64,000 nt of DNA from Streptomyces jeddahensis. GTDB taxonomy: Bacteria; Actinomycetota; Actinomycetes; Streptomycetales; Streptomycetaceae. The stretch lies in contig NZ_LOHS01000075.1 in assembly GCF_001642995.1 (NCBI RefSeq), positions 124,001 to 188,000 on the forward strand, written 5' to 3'. This document shows positions 1 to 9,095 of this stretch, piece by piece (the stretch's first letter is position 1; the number at the start of each line of letters is the position of its first letter). Below the pieces are notes generated by a model. That model ran no database searches and was not told the DNA's origin. It saw only the letters and a program-made list of their open reading frames with translations. The position numbers were made by a program, and so were the translations under genes.

Positions 1-1
1 C

Positions 2-2731
2 GGCTACATGCTGTACGCCAACGGCAACTGGGACCTGACGTCCGTCCAGTCCATCCTGGCCATCGGCGTGTTCTGCGAGGAGTGGACGCTCTTCGAGGAC
101 GCCCTGCGCTTCGCCGCGGCAGGCGCGGGCAACGGCAGCGTCCGGGGGCGCATCGTCACCGACGCGGGTCAGGGCCAGGAGAGCGGCCGCGACCAGGGCC
201 ACGAGCAGCTCGCCGTCGGCCTGCTCGCCGACGCGGCGCAGGTCGCCTGGAACCAGGGCGTCGACCTGTGGGGCTTCGACGACAACCGCATCCTCGCCAA
301 CTTCGAGTACGCCGCCCGCTACAACCTCGGCGGCGACGTCCCCTTCACCCCCGACCTCGACCGCACCGGCAAGTACATCAAGACGTCCGTGTCGGACAGG
401 GCGCGCGGCAACCTGCCGCCGATCTACGAGATGGCGTACGCGCACTACGTGGGCGTACGCGGCCTGGACGCCCCGTACACGAAGAACGCCGTCTTCCGTG
501 GCACCGGCGGTGCGCGCGTGGTGGAGGGAAGCAACGACGACCTGCCGAGCTGGGGCACCTTCGCCTACGCCGGCCCGACGGCCCCCTCGCCAGGCGTGCC
601 GGCAGCTCCGGCCGGTGTCACCGCGGTGGGGACGGACGACGCGGTCACCGTGTCGTGGCTGCCGTCCGCGTGGGCGACCGGCTACACGGTGCGGCGGGCC
701 ACCAGCCCCGACGGCGCGTACGAGACCGTCGCGTCCGGCATCGACACGCCGACGTACAAGGACCGCGACGCACGCGTGGGCCGGACGTACTACTACACGG
801 TCAGCGCCGCCAACTCCCAAAAGGAAAGCGGGAGTTCGGCATGGGCGTCGGCGGCCGCCGGTGTGCCCGAGCCCTGGTCGACCCGGGACGTGGGGGACGT
901 GAAGATCCCCGGCTCCGCCCTCTTCGACGGGGAGCGCTTCGTTCTGGAGACGAGCGGCACCGCGGACACCTACCGGCTGGTGCACCTGCCGCTGGACGGC
1001 GACGGCACCGTCACCGCGCGCATCGTGTATCCGCTGAGCTCGCAGTACTCCAAGATCGGCGTCACCCTCCGCGACTCCCTCGACGCCGACGCCCCGCACG
1101 CCTCCATGCTGATCCAGGGCCTGCCGCTGCACACCTGGAGCGGCGTGTGGACCGTGCGCCCGTCGACCGGGGCGGACGTCTCCGCCACCGGCCGCACGCC
1201 GGTACCGCCGTCCCAGCAGCAGGCCATCACCACCTCCGCCTCGTTCCCGATCTCCAACCTCGGAGCCCTGCCTGAGTCGGCGACGCCGCTCGAGGCGCCG
1301 TACGTCGAAGGCGCGGGCGACGGCTACCGGCTGCGGATGCCGTACTGGGTGCGCGTCACCCGGAAGGGCAAGCGCTGCACCGGAGCGATCTCCCCGGACG
1401 GCATCCGGTGGACCGAAGTGGGCTCCACCGAGGTCGACCTGGGGCGGACGGCGTACGCGGGTCTCGTCCTCACCTCCTGCCTGGGCGTCGACGAGGAGTA
1501 CGCCGAGACCGGCACCGGGGCCTTCGACAACGTCAGCGTGGTGTCGTCCGCGTTCGGCGAGGTCTGGTCCGTGCCCCGCCCGGCGCGCACCGCGACCGAT
1601 CTGCGTGCGACCGCAGGCGCCGACGCGGTCGAGCTGGCCTGGACCGACCCGGACCTGTCGGCGCGGTACAAGGTGCTGCGGTCGACGGACGCCGACGGCC
1701 CTTACGTGACCATCGCGACCGGTGTCGGCCCGGTGGGCTTCGGCACCCGCATCCAGTACGCGGACGCGACCGGGACTCCCGGCACGACGTACCACTACGC
1801 GGTCGCCAAGACCAACTGCGGGGGACGCGGCCCGCTGTCGGATTCCGCCTCCGCGCAGATGCCGACACCGTCCGTGCCCGCGATCATCTCCGCAGCCACC
1901 GCGTTCGCCAACCAGGGCGTCGCGTTCCGCCATCTGCTGAGGGCCTCGCACGAGCCCATACGGTTCAGCGCGGACGGCCTGCCCGACGGCCTGCGCATCG
2001 ACAAACGCACCGGGCTCATCTCCGGAACGCCCAACGAGACCGGCGAGTTCACCGTCACCACCAGCGTGGGCAATGCGGCGGGTACCGCGACGGACACCCT
2101 CACCCTCACGGTCGGCACGCCTCCGCCGGACCCCTGGACTTACGGCGACCTCGGAGACGTGGTCTTCGACGACCGGGCGTTCGGGACCTTCGGAGTCGTG
2201 GCGATGCCCACCCCCGGGATCACCGCGTACGAAGACGGGACCTTCGTCGTGCGGGGTGCCGGCTCGGATCTCACGGTCAACAACCAGGGGATGACCGGCC
2301 AGTTCGTGCGACGGCCCGTCACCGGCGACTGTGAGATCACCGCCCGGCTGGTCTCACGCGACGGTGCCACCGGCGACCGGGTGGGGCTGCTCATGGCCAA
2401 GTCCCTGTCGCCGTTCGACCAGGCGGCCGGGGCGATCGTCACGGGCGGGACGAGCGCGCAGCTCATGCTCCGCACCACGGTGGCCGGAAGGTCGGCCTTC
2501 ACCGGGAACGGAACGGCCACCCTCCCCAGCCTGCTGCGGCTGAAGCGCACCGGGACCGCCTTCAGCGCAGCCGTCTCCACCGATGACGGCGCCACCTGGA
2601 CCACGGTCGCCACGGGAGAGATCCCCGGCTTCGGTGACGCCCCCTACTACGTGGGTCTCGTGGTGTGCTCGCGCGTACCCCTGGCCCGCTGCACCACGCG
2701 ATTCAGCGAGGTGAGCATCACCCCCACATAA
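2..2731 (+). CDS. Modular alginate-lyase-family protein with FN3 and putative Ig modules (5' end outside window)
   Basis: The reading frame is open from the first bases, so the N-terminus lies upstream of the window; about 909 residues are visible. The first ~110 residues match the C-terminal half of the alginate-lyase (alpha/alpha toroid) domain of the next gene, sharing ESGRDQGH, AWNQG and the YNLG-DVPFT block. Next come a fibronectin type III module (~residues 200-285), a beta-rich region, a second FN3 (~530-610), a putative Ig repeat with the SGTPNETGEFTVT motif (~630-695) and a beta-sandwich tail. It is probably a secreted polysaccharide lyase acting outside the cell. The substrate (alginate, glucuronan or another uronide polymer) cannot be read from this fragment. 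The next gene starts 30 bp downstream, so the two are probably co-transcribed. Confidence 0.8.
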   Translation, partial: GYMLYANGNWDLTSVQSILAIGVFCEEWTLFEDALRFAAAGAGNGSVRGRIVTDAGQGQESGRDQGHEQLAVGLLADAAQVAWNQGVDLWGFDDNRILANFEYAARYNLGGDVPFTPDLDRTGKYIKTSVSDRARGNLPPIYEMAYAHYVGVRGLDAPYTKNAVFRGTGGARVVEGSNDDLPSWGTFAYAGPTAPSPGVPAAPAGVTAVGTDDAVTVSWLPSAWATGYTVRRATSPDGAYETVASGIDTPTYKDRDARVGRTYYYTVSAANSQKESGSSAWASAAAGVPEPWSTRDVGDVKIPGSALFDGERFVLETSGTADTYRLVHLPLDGDGTVTARIVYPLSSQYSKIGVTLRDSLDADAPHASMLIQGLPLHTWSGVWTVRPSTGADVSATGRTPVPPSQQQAITTSASFPISNLGALPESATPLEAPYVEGAGDGYRLRMPYWVRVTRKGKRCTGAISPDGIRWTEVGSTEVDLGRTAYAGLVLTSCLGVDEEYAETGTGAFDNVSVVSSAFGEVWSVPRPARTATDLRATAGADAVELAWTDPDLSARYKVLRSTDADGPYVTIATGVGPVGFGTRIQYADATGTPGTTYHYAVAKTNCGGRGPLSDSASAQMPTPSVPAIISAATAFANQGVAFRHLLRASHEPIRFSADGLPDGLRIDKRTGLISGTPNETGEFTVTTSVGNAAGTATDTLTLTVGTPPPDPWTYGDLGDVVFDDRAFGTFGVVAMPTPGITAYEDGTFVVRGAGSDLTVNNQGMTGQFVRRPVTGDCEITARLVSRDGATGDRVGLLMAKSLSPFDQAAGAIVTGGTSAQLMLRTTVAGRSAFTGNGTATLPSLLRLKRTGTAFSAAVSTDDGATWTTVATGEIPGFGDAPYYVGLVVCSRVPLARCTTRFSEVSITPT

Positions 2732-2761
2732 ATCCTCCAGCGGGATCGGAGATGCACAGCA

Positions 2762-4024
2762 ATGAGCCGCACATTCCCCCACACGAACAACCTGCCAAGA
2801 GAGGTGAGCCGCCGCGGTCTCCTGCGGACCGCGGGCGGTCTCACCGCCGCCCTCGCCCTGGGCGGCGCCACCGCGGCGCTGACCGGCGGCACCGCGGGCG
2901 CCGCACCCGCGACCTTCACCCACCCCGGCATGCTGCACAACGCCGGTGACATCAACCGGGCCAAGGTCAGGGTCGCCGCGGGCGACGACCCCTGGCTGTC
3001 CGGCTGGAACCGGCTGACCGCCAACTCCCACTCCCAGTCAACCTGGACGCCCAACCCGCAGGCCACGATCTACCGCGGATCGGGCTGGCCCGAGAACTAC
3101 GGCATCCTCTACAACGACATCGCCGCCGCCTACCAGAACGCCCTCCGTTGGGTCGTCGGCGGCACCAGCGCCAACGCGGACTGCGCCGTCCGTATCCTCA
3201 ACGCCTGGGCGAACACGCTCACGTCGATCCAGGGCAGCGCGGACCGGTTCCTCGCCGCCGGCATCTACGGCTGGGAGTTCTGCCAGGCCGCCGAACTCAT
3301 GCGCGGCTACGCCGGGTTCGACCTGGCGAAGTTCCAGCAGATGATGCTGAACGTCTTCTACCCGATGAACAACGACTTCGTGACCCGCCACAACGGCGCC
3401 TGCATCACCAACTACTGGGCGAACTGGGACCTGTGCAACATGGCCTCCGTGCTGGCCATCGGGATCCTGTGCGACGACGGCGCCAAGTACGACCAGGCCG
3501 TCAACTACTTCAAGACCGGCGCGGGCAACGGCTCCATCCAGCACGCCGTCCCGTTCCTGTACTCGAACGTCGAGGGCTACGACCTCGGCCAGTGGCAGGA
3601 GTCCGGCCGCGACCAGGGCCACACCATGATGGGCATGGGCCAGATGGGCGCGATCTGCGAGATGGCCTGGAACCAGGGCGACGACCTGTACAGCTACGAC
3701 AGCAGGAGGTTCTTCAAGGCGGCCCAGTACGTCGCCAAGTACAACCTGGGCATGGACGTGCCCTACACCACCTACACCTGGGGCAGCGGCACGAACTGCT
3801 CCCAGCAGTCGCAGACCGTGATCGGCTCCGGCAGTCGCGGCCAGGTCCGTCCGGTGTGGGCCATGCTCCACTTCCACTACAACCGGCGCCTGTACCTGGA
3901 CGACAAGTACATCTCGCAGATGTACTACAACCTGGTCGCCCCGGAGGGCGGCGGCGGTGACTACGGCTCCACGAGCGGCGGCTACGACCAGCTCGGCTTC
4001 GGCACGCTGATGTACGCCAAGTAG
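2762..4024 (+). CDS. Tat-secreted alginate lyase family protein
   Basis: A 420-aa protein with a twin-arginine signal peptide (SRRGLLRTAGG, R17-R18, hydrophobic stretch to about residue 45, AGAAPA cleavage region). The mature protein is one alginate-lyase-family domain (PF05426 type), with N-x-W-D-L-x-S and ESGRDQGH motifs also found in the upstream gene. It would act outside the cell by beta-elimination on a uronic-acid polymer; the exact substrate is not established. The start is ATG after a GGAG 10 nt upstream, 30 bp behind the preceding lyase gene. The pair looks like a duplication in which one copy gained FN3 and Ig modules. A third, degraded relative lies at about 42.8 kb. Confidence 0.85.
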   Translation: MSRTFPHTNNLPREVSRRGLLRTAGGLTAALALGGATAALTGGTAGAAPATFTHPGMLHNAGDINRAKVRVAAGDDPWLSGWNRLTANSHSQSTWTPNPQATIYRGSGWPENYGILYNDIAAAYQNALRWVVGGTSANADCAVRILNAWANTLTSIQGSADRFLAAGIYGWEFCQAAELMRGYAGFDLAKFQQMMLNVFYPMNNDFVTRHNGACITNYWANWDLCNMASVLAIGILCDDGAKYDQAVNYFKTGAGNGSIQHAVPFLYSNVEGYDLGQWQESGRDQGHTMMGMGQMGAICEMAWNQGDDLYSYDSRRFFKAAQYVAKYNLGMDVPYTTYTWGSGTNCSQQSQTVIGSGSRGQVRPVWAMLHFHYNRRLYLDDKYISQMYYNLVAPEGGGGDYGSTSGGYDQLGFGTLMYAK

Positions 4025-4077
4025 GACCGCCGCGAGAGTCGGCGCACGGCAGCCAACGGGACGGCTGCCAGCCGGCA

Positions 4078-4120
4078 CAGGGTGGTACGGCGGCCTTCAC
4101 CGGCACGCCGTACCACCCTG
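4078..4120 (+). terminator. Hairpin terminator after the alginate lyase genes
   Basis: Perfect 15-bp arms CAGGGTGGTACGGCG (4078-4092) and CGCCGTACCACCCTG (4106-4120) with a 13-nt loop, 54 nt past the stop codon. It has no T-tract, as is usual in Streptomyces. Confidence 0.8.
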
Positions 4121-4662
4121 CGGTGTGTGGGGGGTGTGCTGTGTCGGGCCCGCGGAAGCGGTGACGCACAGCCCGTGGCCCGCTCCGGATCGTGATGCGA
4201 CAAAGAGGATGTCAAATCCCAATTCGGGCATGGCGAATGCCCGTGGCGTGAGGTGGATCACGTCTCCTTGTGGACGCCTGAAACCCGTGGCTAACGTCCT
4301 CGCAACCTGCTTGAGGGAAACCGCCGAGGCCGGATGCCGAGTCCTCATCCATGCCACCCGGTGGACCCCCGAGCGCAACGTGAACATCAGCGGGGCATCC
4401 TGACCCGTCGCCGCCGGCCGTCCCTCGTCCGCGTCCAGACCACGCGCACGGCACCAGAAGGCTCCGGCTCGGAAAGGCGCCCCTCGTGCGGCCGGCCCCT
4501 CGCGGTCCCGGTCCGCACCCGGCACCTCATCCGACAGGCAGCAGGGAGTCGCCCCATGCTTCTTTTCGCATGCCCCGAGACGCGAGACGGACGAACGGTC
4601 CGCGGCGTCACCGCCGCGGGCGCCGCCGACGCCGTGTCCCCGTCCGCCTGTACTCCCGCGCC
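4121..4662. other. Non-coding gap before the lipase
   Basis: About 540 nt between the terminator and the lipase start. Open frames here lack ribosome sites and recognisable protein features. A small 6-bp hairpin (GGGCAT/ATGCCC) lies at 4226-4242. I see no convincing promoter, RNA gene or relic. Confidence 0.5.
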
Positions 4663-5487
4663 ATGAGCCCGTTCCCGCTGCGCGTCCTCACCGGAGCCGT
4701 GTGCGCCGCCGCCGTCGAGATGGCAGCGATGACCACCGCGCTTGCCCTGTATCCGTTCGGCTTCGGCGAAGACGGGGCGACTGCGACCGCCGGGCTCCGG
4801 GCCGTCGACCCGTCGGACGAGGCCGCTTCCGGGGCCCGTACGCACCGTGTGCAGGCCGCCGCCGATGACATCCCCGTCGTGCTGGTGCACGGGATGAGCA
4901 GCAATCGGGCGATCTTCCACGTCCTCCGGCGGGACCTGCGCCGGGCGGGTTTCCGGCAGGTGAGCGTGCCCAACTACAGCTGGCTCACCACGGACGTCCG
5001 CAAGGCCGCGCGCATGCTGGCCGCGGAGGTGGAGCGGCTGTGCGAGCGCGGAGGCCACGAGCGCGTCCATGTGATCGGGCACAGCCTCGGCGGCCTGATC
5101 GCCCGCTACTACGTGCAACGCCTGGGCGGCCACGCGCGCGTGCACACACTTGTCACCCTCGGCGCGCCGCATCAGGGCACGCTGGTCGCCATGCTGCCGC
5201 TGCCGCACCCGGTGATTCGGCAGCTCAGGCCGGGCAGTGACCTGCTCACCGAACTCGCGGAGCCCGCTCCCGGCTGCGCGACCAGTTTCGTCGCGTTCCA
5301 CAGCGACCTCGACGAGCTGGTCATCCCCACCGCCAGCGCCCGGCTTGACCACCCGGACCTGCGCACCAGCAACATTCCGGTACGGGCCGTCGGCCACGTG
5401 TCGCTTCCCCTGCACCGCAGAGTCGTGAGCGAAGTCTGCCGCGTGCTCCACGACGCGCACCGGCCCGAGACCACCGCGGCGGCCTGA
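4663..5487 (+). CDS. Secreted or membrane-anchored esterase/lipase
   Basis: A 274-aa alpha/beta hydrolase of the actinobacterial triacylglycerol lipase/EstA type. Residues 8-30 form a hydrophobic signal or anchor segment. VLVHGMSS (~74-80) is the oxyanion-hole HG region and GHSLGG the nucleophile elbow (Ser141), followed by TLGAPHQGT, a catalytic Asp in HSDLDELV and a catalytic His in GHVSLPLH near the C-terminus. It should hydrolyse short- to medium-chain esters at or outside the membrane. The frame is open further upstream, but ATG 4663 is chosen because the signal segment begins there and the upstream residues are Arg/Pro-rich noise; no strong ribosome site separates the options. It is monocistronic. 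Confidence 0.75.
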   Translation: MSPFPLRVLTGAVCAAAVEMAAMTTALALYPFGFGEDGATATAGLRAVDPSDEAASGARTHRVQAAADDIPVVLVHGMSSNRAIFHVLRRDLRRAGFRQVSVPNYSWLTTDVRKAARMLAAEVERLCERGGHERVHVIGHSLGGLIARYYVQRLGGHARVHTLVTLGAPHQGTLVAMLPLPHPVIRQLRPGSDLLTELAEPAPGCATSFVAFHSDLDELVIPTASARLDHPDLRTSNIPVRAVGHVSLPLHRRVVSEVCRVLHDAHRPETTAAA

Positions 5488-5574
5488 GCGGCAACCTTTC
5501 CTCGTCTGGCGGCGACGTCCCTGCGTCATCACCCCCCACTCACAGCAGGGCAGACGACGCTACGCCTGGGCGGC

Positions 5575-5880
5575 GTGCACCTCTGCCTGGGCCGACGACG
5601 TGTGTTCTCCGGCACCAGCGGCCGCAACGAGAGTGGCGGCACCGCCGCGGCGGCGACCACGCTCACCGTGGCACAGGACGGCTCCGGTCAGTACAGGACC
5701 GTGCAGGCCGCGGTCGACGCCGTACCGGCAAACAACACCTCACGGGTCGTCATCTCCATCAAGCCCGGCACCTACCGGGAGACGGGAAGCGCTGGGACGG
5801 TACCTCGGCGGGCTATGTCACAGCGCCCAGCACCCCCGCCGACCGCCCTTTCATGACGGCAACGGCCCGCCGGTCGCGCG
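5575..5880 (+). pseudogene. Pectinesterase relic (N-terminal fragment only)
   Basis: One frame encodes LTVAQDGSGQYRTVQAAVDA followed by VPANNTSRVVISIKPGTYRE, the opening strands of a CE8 pectin methylesterase (T-V-A-x-D-G-S-G-x-Y-x-T-V-Q-x-A-x-D-A-V-P). Homology stops at about 5783. The active-site blocks of the family (QAVAL, DF-FG, LGRPW) are absent. Another frame just after the break reads RWDGTSAGYVTAPSTPADRP, which looks like the tail of a different secreted carbohydrate enzyme, so this may be a deletion scar joining two genes. There is no start codon with a ribosome site. Not expected to be functional. Confidence 0.7.
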
Positions 5881-6028
5881 GCGGGCCGTCCCGGCATGTG
5901 CGTACGGCGCGCTGGGCGTGACCGATGTGGCCAGTTTTGTTCGTACGAGCGGGGAACCCGGCCATCGGCGGTACCGCAACCGGTGAGCGAGGAGATCCGA
6001 CTCGCGGCAGAAGGAGGCGAGGTGCACC

Positions 6029-7474
6029 GTGCTCCAGCACCACGTCCTCCAGCACTCCGTCCTTCGGCACCTGCGGACGGCCCGCTGTCTGTGCGACGCC
6101 GACTCGTCCGTGGTGGCGGTGCGGGCGGTGAGCCGGTTTCTGCGCGGGCCGGACTTCCGCGCCCTCGGCAGGGGGCCGGGCTCCGCCCGGCTCGCCGACG
6201 TGCTCTCGCACCTTCCCTCAGACGCGCGGCGCCGCGCGTACCTCCTCGTCGCGGCGATGCACGGCGCGCCGGTCTCCCTGGTGCGGGGGCTGACCGGCGA
6301 GGACCTCGCGGCGTGGACTGTCCGGCAGTACGGGAACGGCCCGTACCCGGCCGTCTTCATAGGGGCGGGCAGCGGCGCCGCCGTCCATCTGGCCGCCGCC
6401 CTGGGCGCGCCCGTCCTGCCGCAGACCTGTCTGGTGCCGGTGCGGGCCCGGCTCGATCCCGACCGGCCCCGGGCCGCGATGATGGCCGGCCTGCACCTCG
6501 GCCGCCGGATGGTGGAGGCCAACCCGGACCTGGCGCTGTGCCATATACACGACCCCGGCCAGAACCGGGCGATGACCGTGCGGTTCGCCTGCTTCCGCTT
6601 CAAGCGGCTGCGGCTCGGGGCGACGCTGCAGGGTTTCCTCGAGCGGAGCCTCGCCCCGGGCGCGACGATCTTCGTCGTCGACTGCACCCTGGCCTGGCCG
6701 ATGTCCGTACTGGGCGAGCGGCACCGCTTCCAGTTCGGCGCCCTGGGCGGGATGACGGCCGACGAGTACGGGGCCGGCAGCGAACGGATCGCCCGGTTCC
6801 TCGCCGAGCAGGGCGCGAGCGTCCGGCAGTGGGACGCACCGCCGCCGGACGAGCTGTATCCGGAAGCGGAATGGGGCTACGACGACGCGCTCACAGCGGA
6901 CGTGCTCGAACTGGCGCGCCGCTGCGGATACCAGGTGCGCCGCATCACCATCGCCGAGCCGGAGCATCTCAGCCCGCTCGTCGCGGAGTTCCACCGCTGG
7001 TGGTACCGCAGGCGCGGCCTGCCGGACGACCGCCTGCTCATCGAGACGTACACCCAGTGGGAGCCGTACTGGGCGCTGCGCCTCGGTGCCGTGCCCTTCT
7101 GGCTCCAGTTCACCACCCGGCCCTCGTACCGCTGCGCGACCGACTACCTGGCGCACGCCGAGCCGTACCAGCGCATCCACGTGAGCCTGTTCTCCAACGG
7201 ACAGCGCTCGGTGGGTCTCGTCCCGGTGGAGCACTGGCGCGGGCTGGCCCGGCGGTACGCCGGGACGGCTGGGGGGACCATCGGCGTGGACGAGCGGGCC
7301 TATCCAGAAGATCTCGGCAGCGTGCTGCGGTACCGGCCCGCGCTTGCCGCCCTCCCCGGGTGGCATCCGCTCCCACCTCCCGTGGGCATGGCGGAACTGG
7401 ACGAGTTCCTCGCCGGGATCCGGGGCACCGCGGCGTACCAGGCGGCTTCGATGGAGACCCTGCTCGGGAGTTGA
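6029..7474 (+). CDS. Unrecognised 481-aa actinobacterial protein
   Basis: I do not recognise this family. The protein is soluble-looking, with no signal peptide or membrane helix, and Arg/Ala/Leu-rich. A beta-alpha stretch YPAVFIGAGSGAAVHLAAAL (~residues 111-130) has a glycine loop that could bind a nucleotide or form a Rossmann-like turn. Distinct conserved-looking blocks are FRFKRLRLGATLQGFLE, IFVVDCTLAWPMS, FGALGGMTADEY and ETYTQWEPYWALRLG. The start is GTG 6029, chosen for the AAGGAGG at 6011-6017. It stands alone between a pectinesterase relic and a dispersed repeat. The coding pattern and ribosome site argue that it is real; function is unknown. Confidence 0.7.
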   Translation: MLQHHVLQHSVLRHLRTARCLCDADSSVVAVRAVSRFLRGPDFRALGRGPGSARLADVLSHLPSDARRRAYLLVAAMHGAPVSLVRGLTGEDLAAWTVRQYGNGPYPAVFIGAGSGAAVHLAAALGAPVLPQTCLVPVRARLDPDRPRAAMMAGLHLGRRMVEANPDLALCHIHDPGQNRAMTVRFACFRFKRLRLGATLQGFLERSLAPGATIFVVDCTLAWPMSVLGERHRFQFGALGGMTADEYGAGSERIARFLAEQGASVRQWDAPPPDELYPEAEWGYDDALTADVLELARRCGYQVRRITIAEPEHLSPLVAEFHRWWYRRRGLPDDRLLIETYTQWEPYWALRLGAVPFWLQFTTRPSYRCATDYLAHAEPYQRIHVSLFSNGQRSVGLVPVEHWRGLARRYAGTAGGTIGVDERAYPEDLGSVLRYRPALAALPGWHPLPPPVGMAELDEFLAGIRGTAAYQAASMETLLGS

Positions 7475-7486
7475 GCAGGTCGGGCA

Positions 7487-7557
7487 GCGCCCCGAAGGGG
7501 CGCGGGGAACTGCGCGACCAGCCACGACGGTGCCGCAGACGATCGACGGCGCATCGC
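7487..7557 (+). repeat. Dispersed intergenic element, copy 1
   Basis: Hairpin GCGCCCC/GGGGCGC (7487-7503) followed by the core GGGGAACTGCGCGACCAGCC, then CACGACG, GCCGCA and GACGGC-CATCG. The same core occurs at 12.93 and, inverted, at 50.95 kb. Here it begins 13 nt after the stop codon of the preceding gene, where its hairpin could end transcription. Confidence 0.85.
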
Positions 7558-7628
7558 GCCCCCCAATGCGCCTGCAGGGCGGGCCCGCGGAGGTGGCCGG
7601 CCGCGGGCCGGCCACCTCCTGTGCACCG

Positions 7629-8681
7629 TCAGACGGTGGTGCGCTGACGCGCGGCGTTGATCACCGACTTGCGCTGGCGGTGGCGCCGTTCGTAGTCCAG
7701 GGTCTGCAGCGCGAGGGCGGAGTCGGCGGTCTTCAGCCGCCGGTGGATCTGGTCCAGGCTCATGGTGTCGTAGTCGGGCCACGGCTGGTCGCCGCGCAGC
7801 CGCTCGATGGCGTTGAGGACACCCGCCCGGTTGGCGTGGGCGCGCTCGTATCCCTCGACCACGGTGAGCTCGTCCTGCGGGAGCGTGCGCAACCGCTGGG
7901 TGATGTCGGAGACGGTGAGCTGCCCGTAGTCGGAGATCGGCAGGTCGTCCTCGCGGGCCGCCGCGCCCTGGACCTCCTTGGCCATCCCGGTCATGCCGGG
8001 CACCTTGCGGATCGCGCCGGTGGCCGTGCGTGCCGTCTGCCGGCCACCGGTCTGGGCGGCGCCCCGCAGCCGGCCGACGGCGGTGCGCACCACACGGGTG
8101 GCCGCGCCGGTCAGGCCGCCGTCGGACTCCTCCGACCGCCCGCCGTCGGCCGTCGCCACGGCACGCGCGTGTTCGGCGACGCTGTCCTTGAGGGCGTCCA
8201 GGAGTTTCTCGTCCTGGCGGCGCAGCGAGGCGAGCAGACGGGCCGCCTCTCCGTCGCTGGCCTGGGCGGCGATGCTCTCCCCGGCACGGCAGGCGGCCAC
8301 TGCCCGGGAGGTGATCGCGTACTCGTCCTCGGCGTTCTTCAGCAGGCGGCGTTCGTCCGCCTCGTGCCTGCCGCGCAGAGTCCGGCCCGCGATCGAGGCG
8401 CCGATCTCGAGCGGCAGTGTGGTCGTGCGGACGGTGCCCTTGGCGATCGTGCGGACCGTGCCTGCGGCGTCCCGCAGCGGACTGCGCGGACGGATGTCGC
8501 TGACATGGTCGTCGATACGGCTGATGTGGTCCTGTGCGTCGGCGACGTGGCGTTCCAGCGCCTGCCGGTGCGGGCCGTCGGGGGTGCGGGCCATGTCCGA
8601 CCGGAACCGGTCGATGACCGCGGCATGGGCCTCGCAGGCGTCTTCCAACGCCGGTATGAGGACATCGGTCGTCACTGTCAT
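7629..8681 (-). CDS. Helical protein with two C-terminal DUF8129-like repeats
   Basis: A 350-aa soluble protein. The N-terminal half is alpha-helical and ferritin-like in pattern (acidic and His-rich heptads such as EDACEAHAAVIDRFRSDM). The C-terminus carries two related ~45-residue units: one around ISDYGQLTVSDITQRL...YERAHANRAGVLNAI, the other around PDYDTMSLDQIHRRL...YERRHRQRKSVINAA. Such units occur in actinobacterial stress or envelope-associated proteins of unknown role. ATG 8681 is chosen because AGGGAA lies 9 nt upstream; the frame stays open for another ~250 nt but that part resembles no protein. It sits next to an Hsp20 relic. The domain name is from memory. Confidence 0.65.
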   Translation of the reverse strand: MTVTTDVLIPALEDACEAHAAVIDRFRSDMARTPDGPHRQALERHVADAQDHISRIDDHVSDIRPRSPLRDAAGTVRTIAKGTVRTTTLPLEIGASIAGRTLRGRHEADERRLLKNAEDEYAITSRAVAACRAGESIAAQASDGEAARLLASLRRQDEKLLDALKDSVAEHARAVATADGGRSEESDGGLTGAATRVVRTAVGRLRGAAQTGGRQTARTATGAIRKVPGMTGMAKEVQGAAAREDDLPISDYGQLTVSDITQRLRTLPQDELTVVEGYERAHANRAGVLNAIERLRGDQPWPDYDTMSLDQIHRRLKTADSALALQTLDYERRHRQRKSVINAARQRTTV

Positions 8682-8692
8682 GGCGTGTTTCC

Positions 8693-8716
8693 CTGGTGGT
8701 CTGGTGGTCTGGTGGT
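8693..8716. repeat. Three 8-bp tandem copies of CTGGTGGT
   Basis: Perfect short tandem array just upstream of the start codon of the helical protein gene (8681, minus strand), beginning 11 nt before its ATG. The rest of 8717-9095 has no gene or regulatory site that I can support. Confidence 0.8.
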
Positions 8717-9095
8717 CTCGGGCGGCTGGTGGGGCCCGCGCCGTGCACGAGACGGCTGTCCGTTCGGCAGCCGTGCCTTCGCGGCGCGGATCCGTCCGGC
8801 GGCAGTGGTCGGGCGCTCGGCGAGCAGACGATCGTGGCGCGTCCTTGTGGCGGGCCCAGCGATCGGCTGCGGCCTCGTCGCGCGTCACCTCCCGGGGCGC
8901 AAGGTGTCCGTCCAGGCGAACCGCACTCCTGGCCATGTGCGCCTGAGGTGTGCCCGGGGGACGTGCGGGTGGTTGCGGTTGGCGTGTCCCGGTCGAGTGG
9001 AGTGGCCGGCGCCCTGCATGGCGGCCGCTGAGGGTGGGGGCCGTCAGGGCAGGGATCCGCGTACTCGCCGTCAGGGATGCACCGGGGTGTCGGTG

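Noticed and set aside
4125..4454. Small ORFs in the gap before the lipase
   Set aside because: No ribosome sites, no recognisable motifs, and opposing frames of equal length.
2354..5532. Several 120-380-aa antisense frames opposite the lyase and lipase genes
   Set aside because: Biased composition (Val/Gly/Arg runs), no starts with ribosome sites, fully antisense to genes with clear domains.
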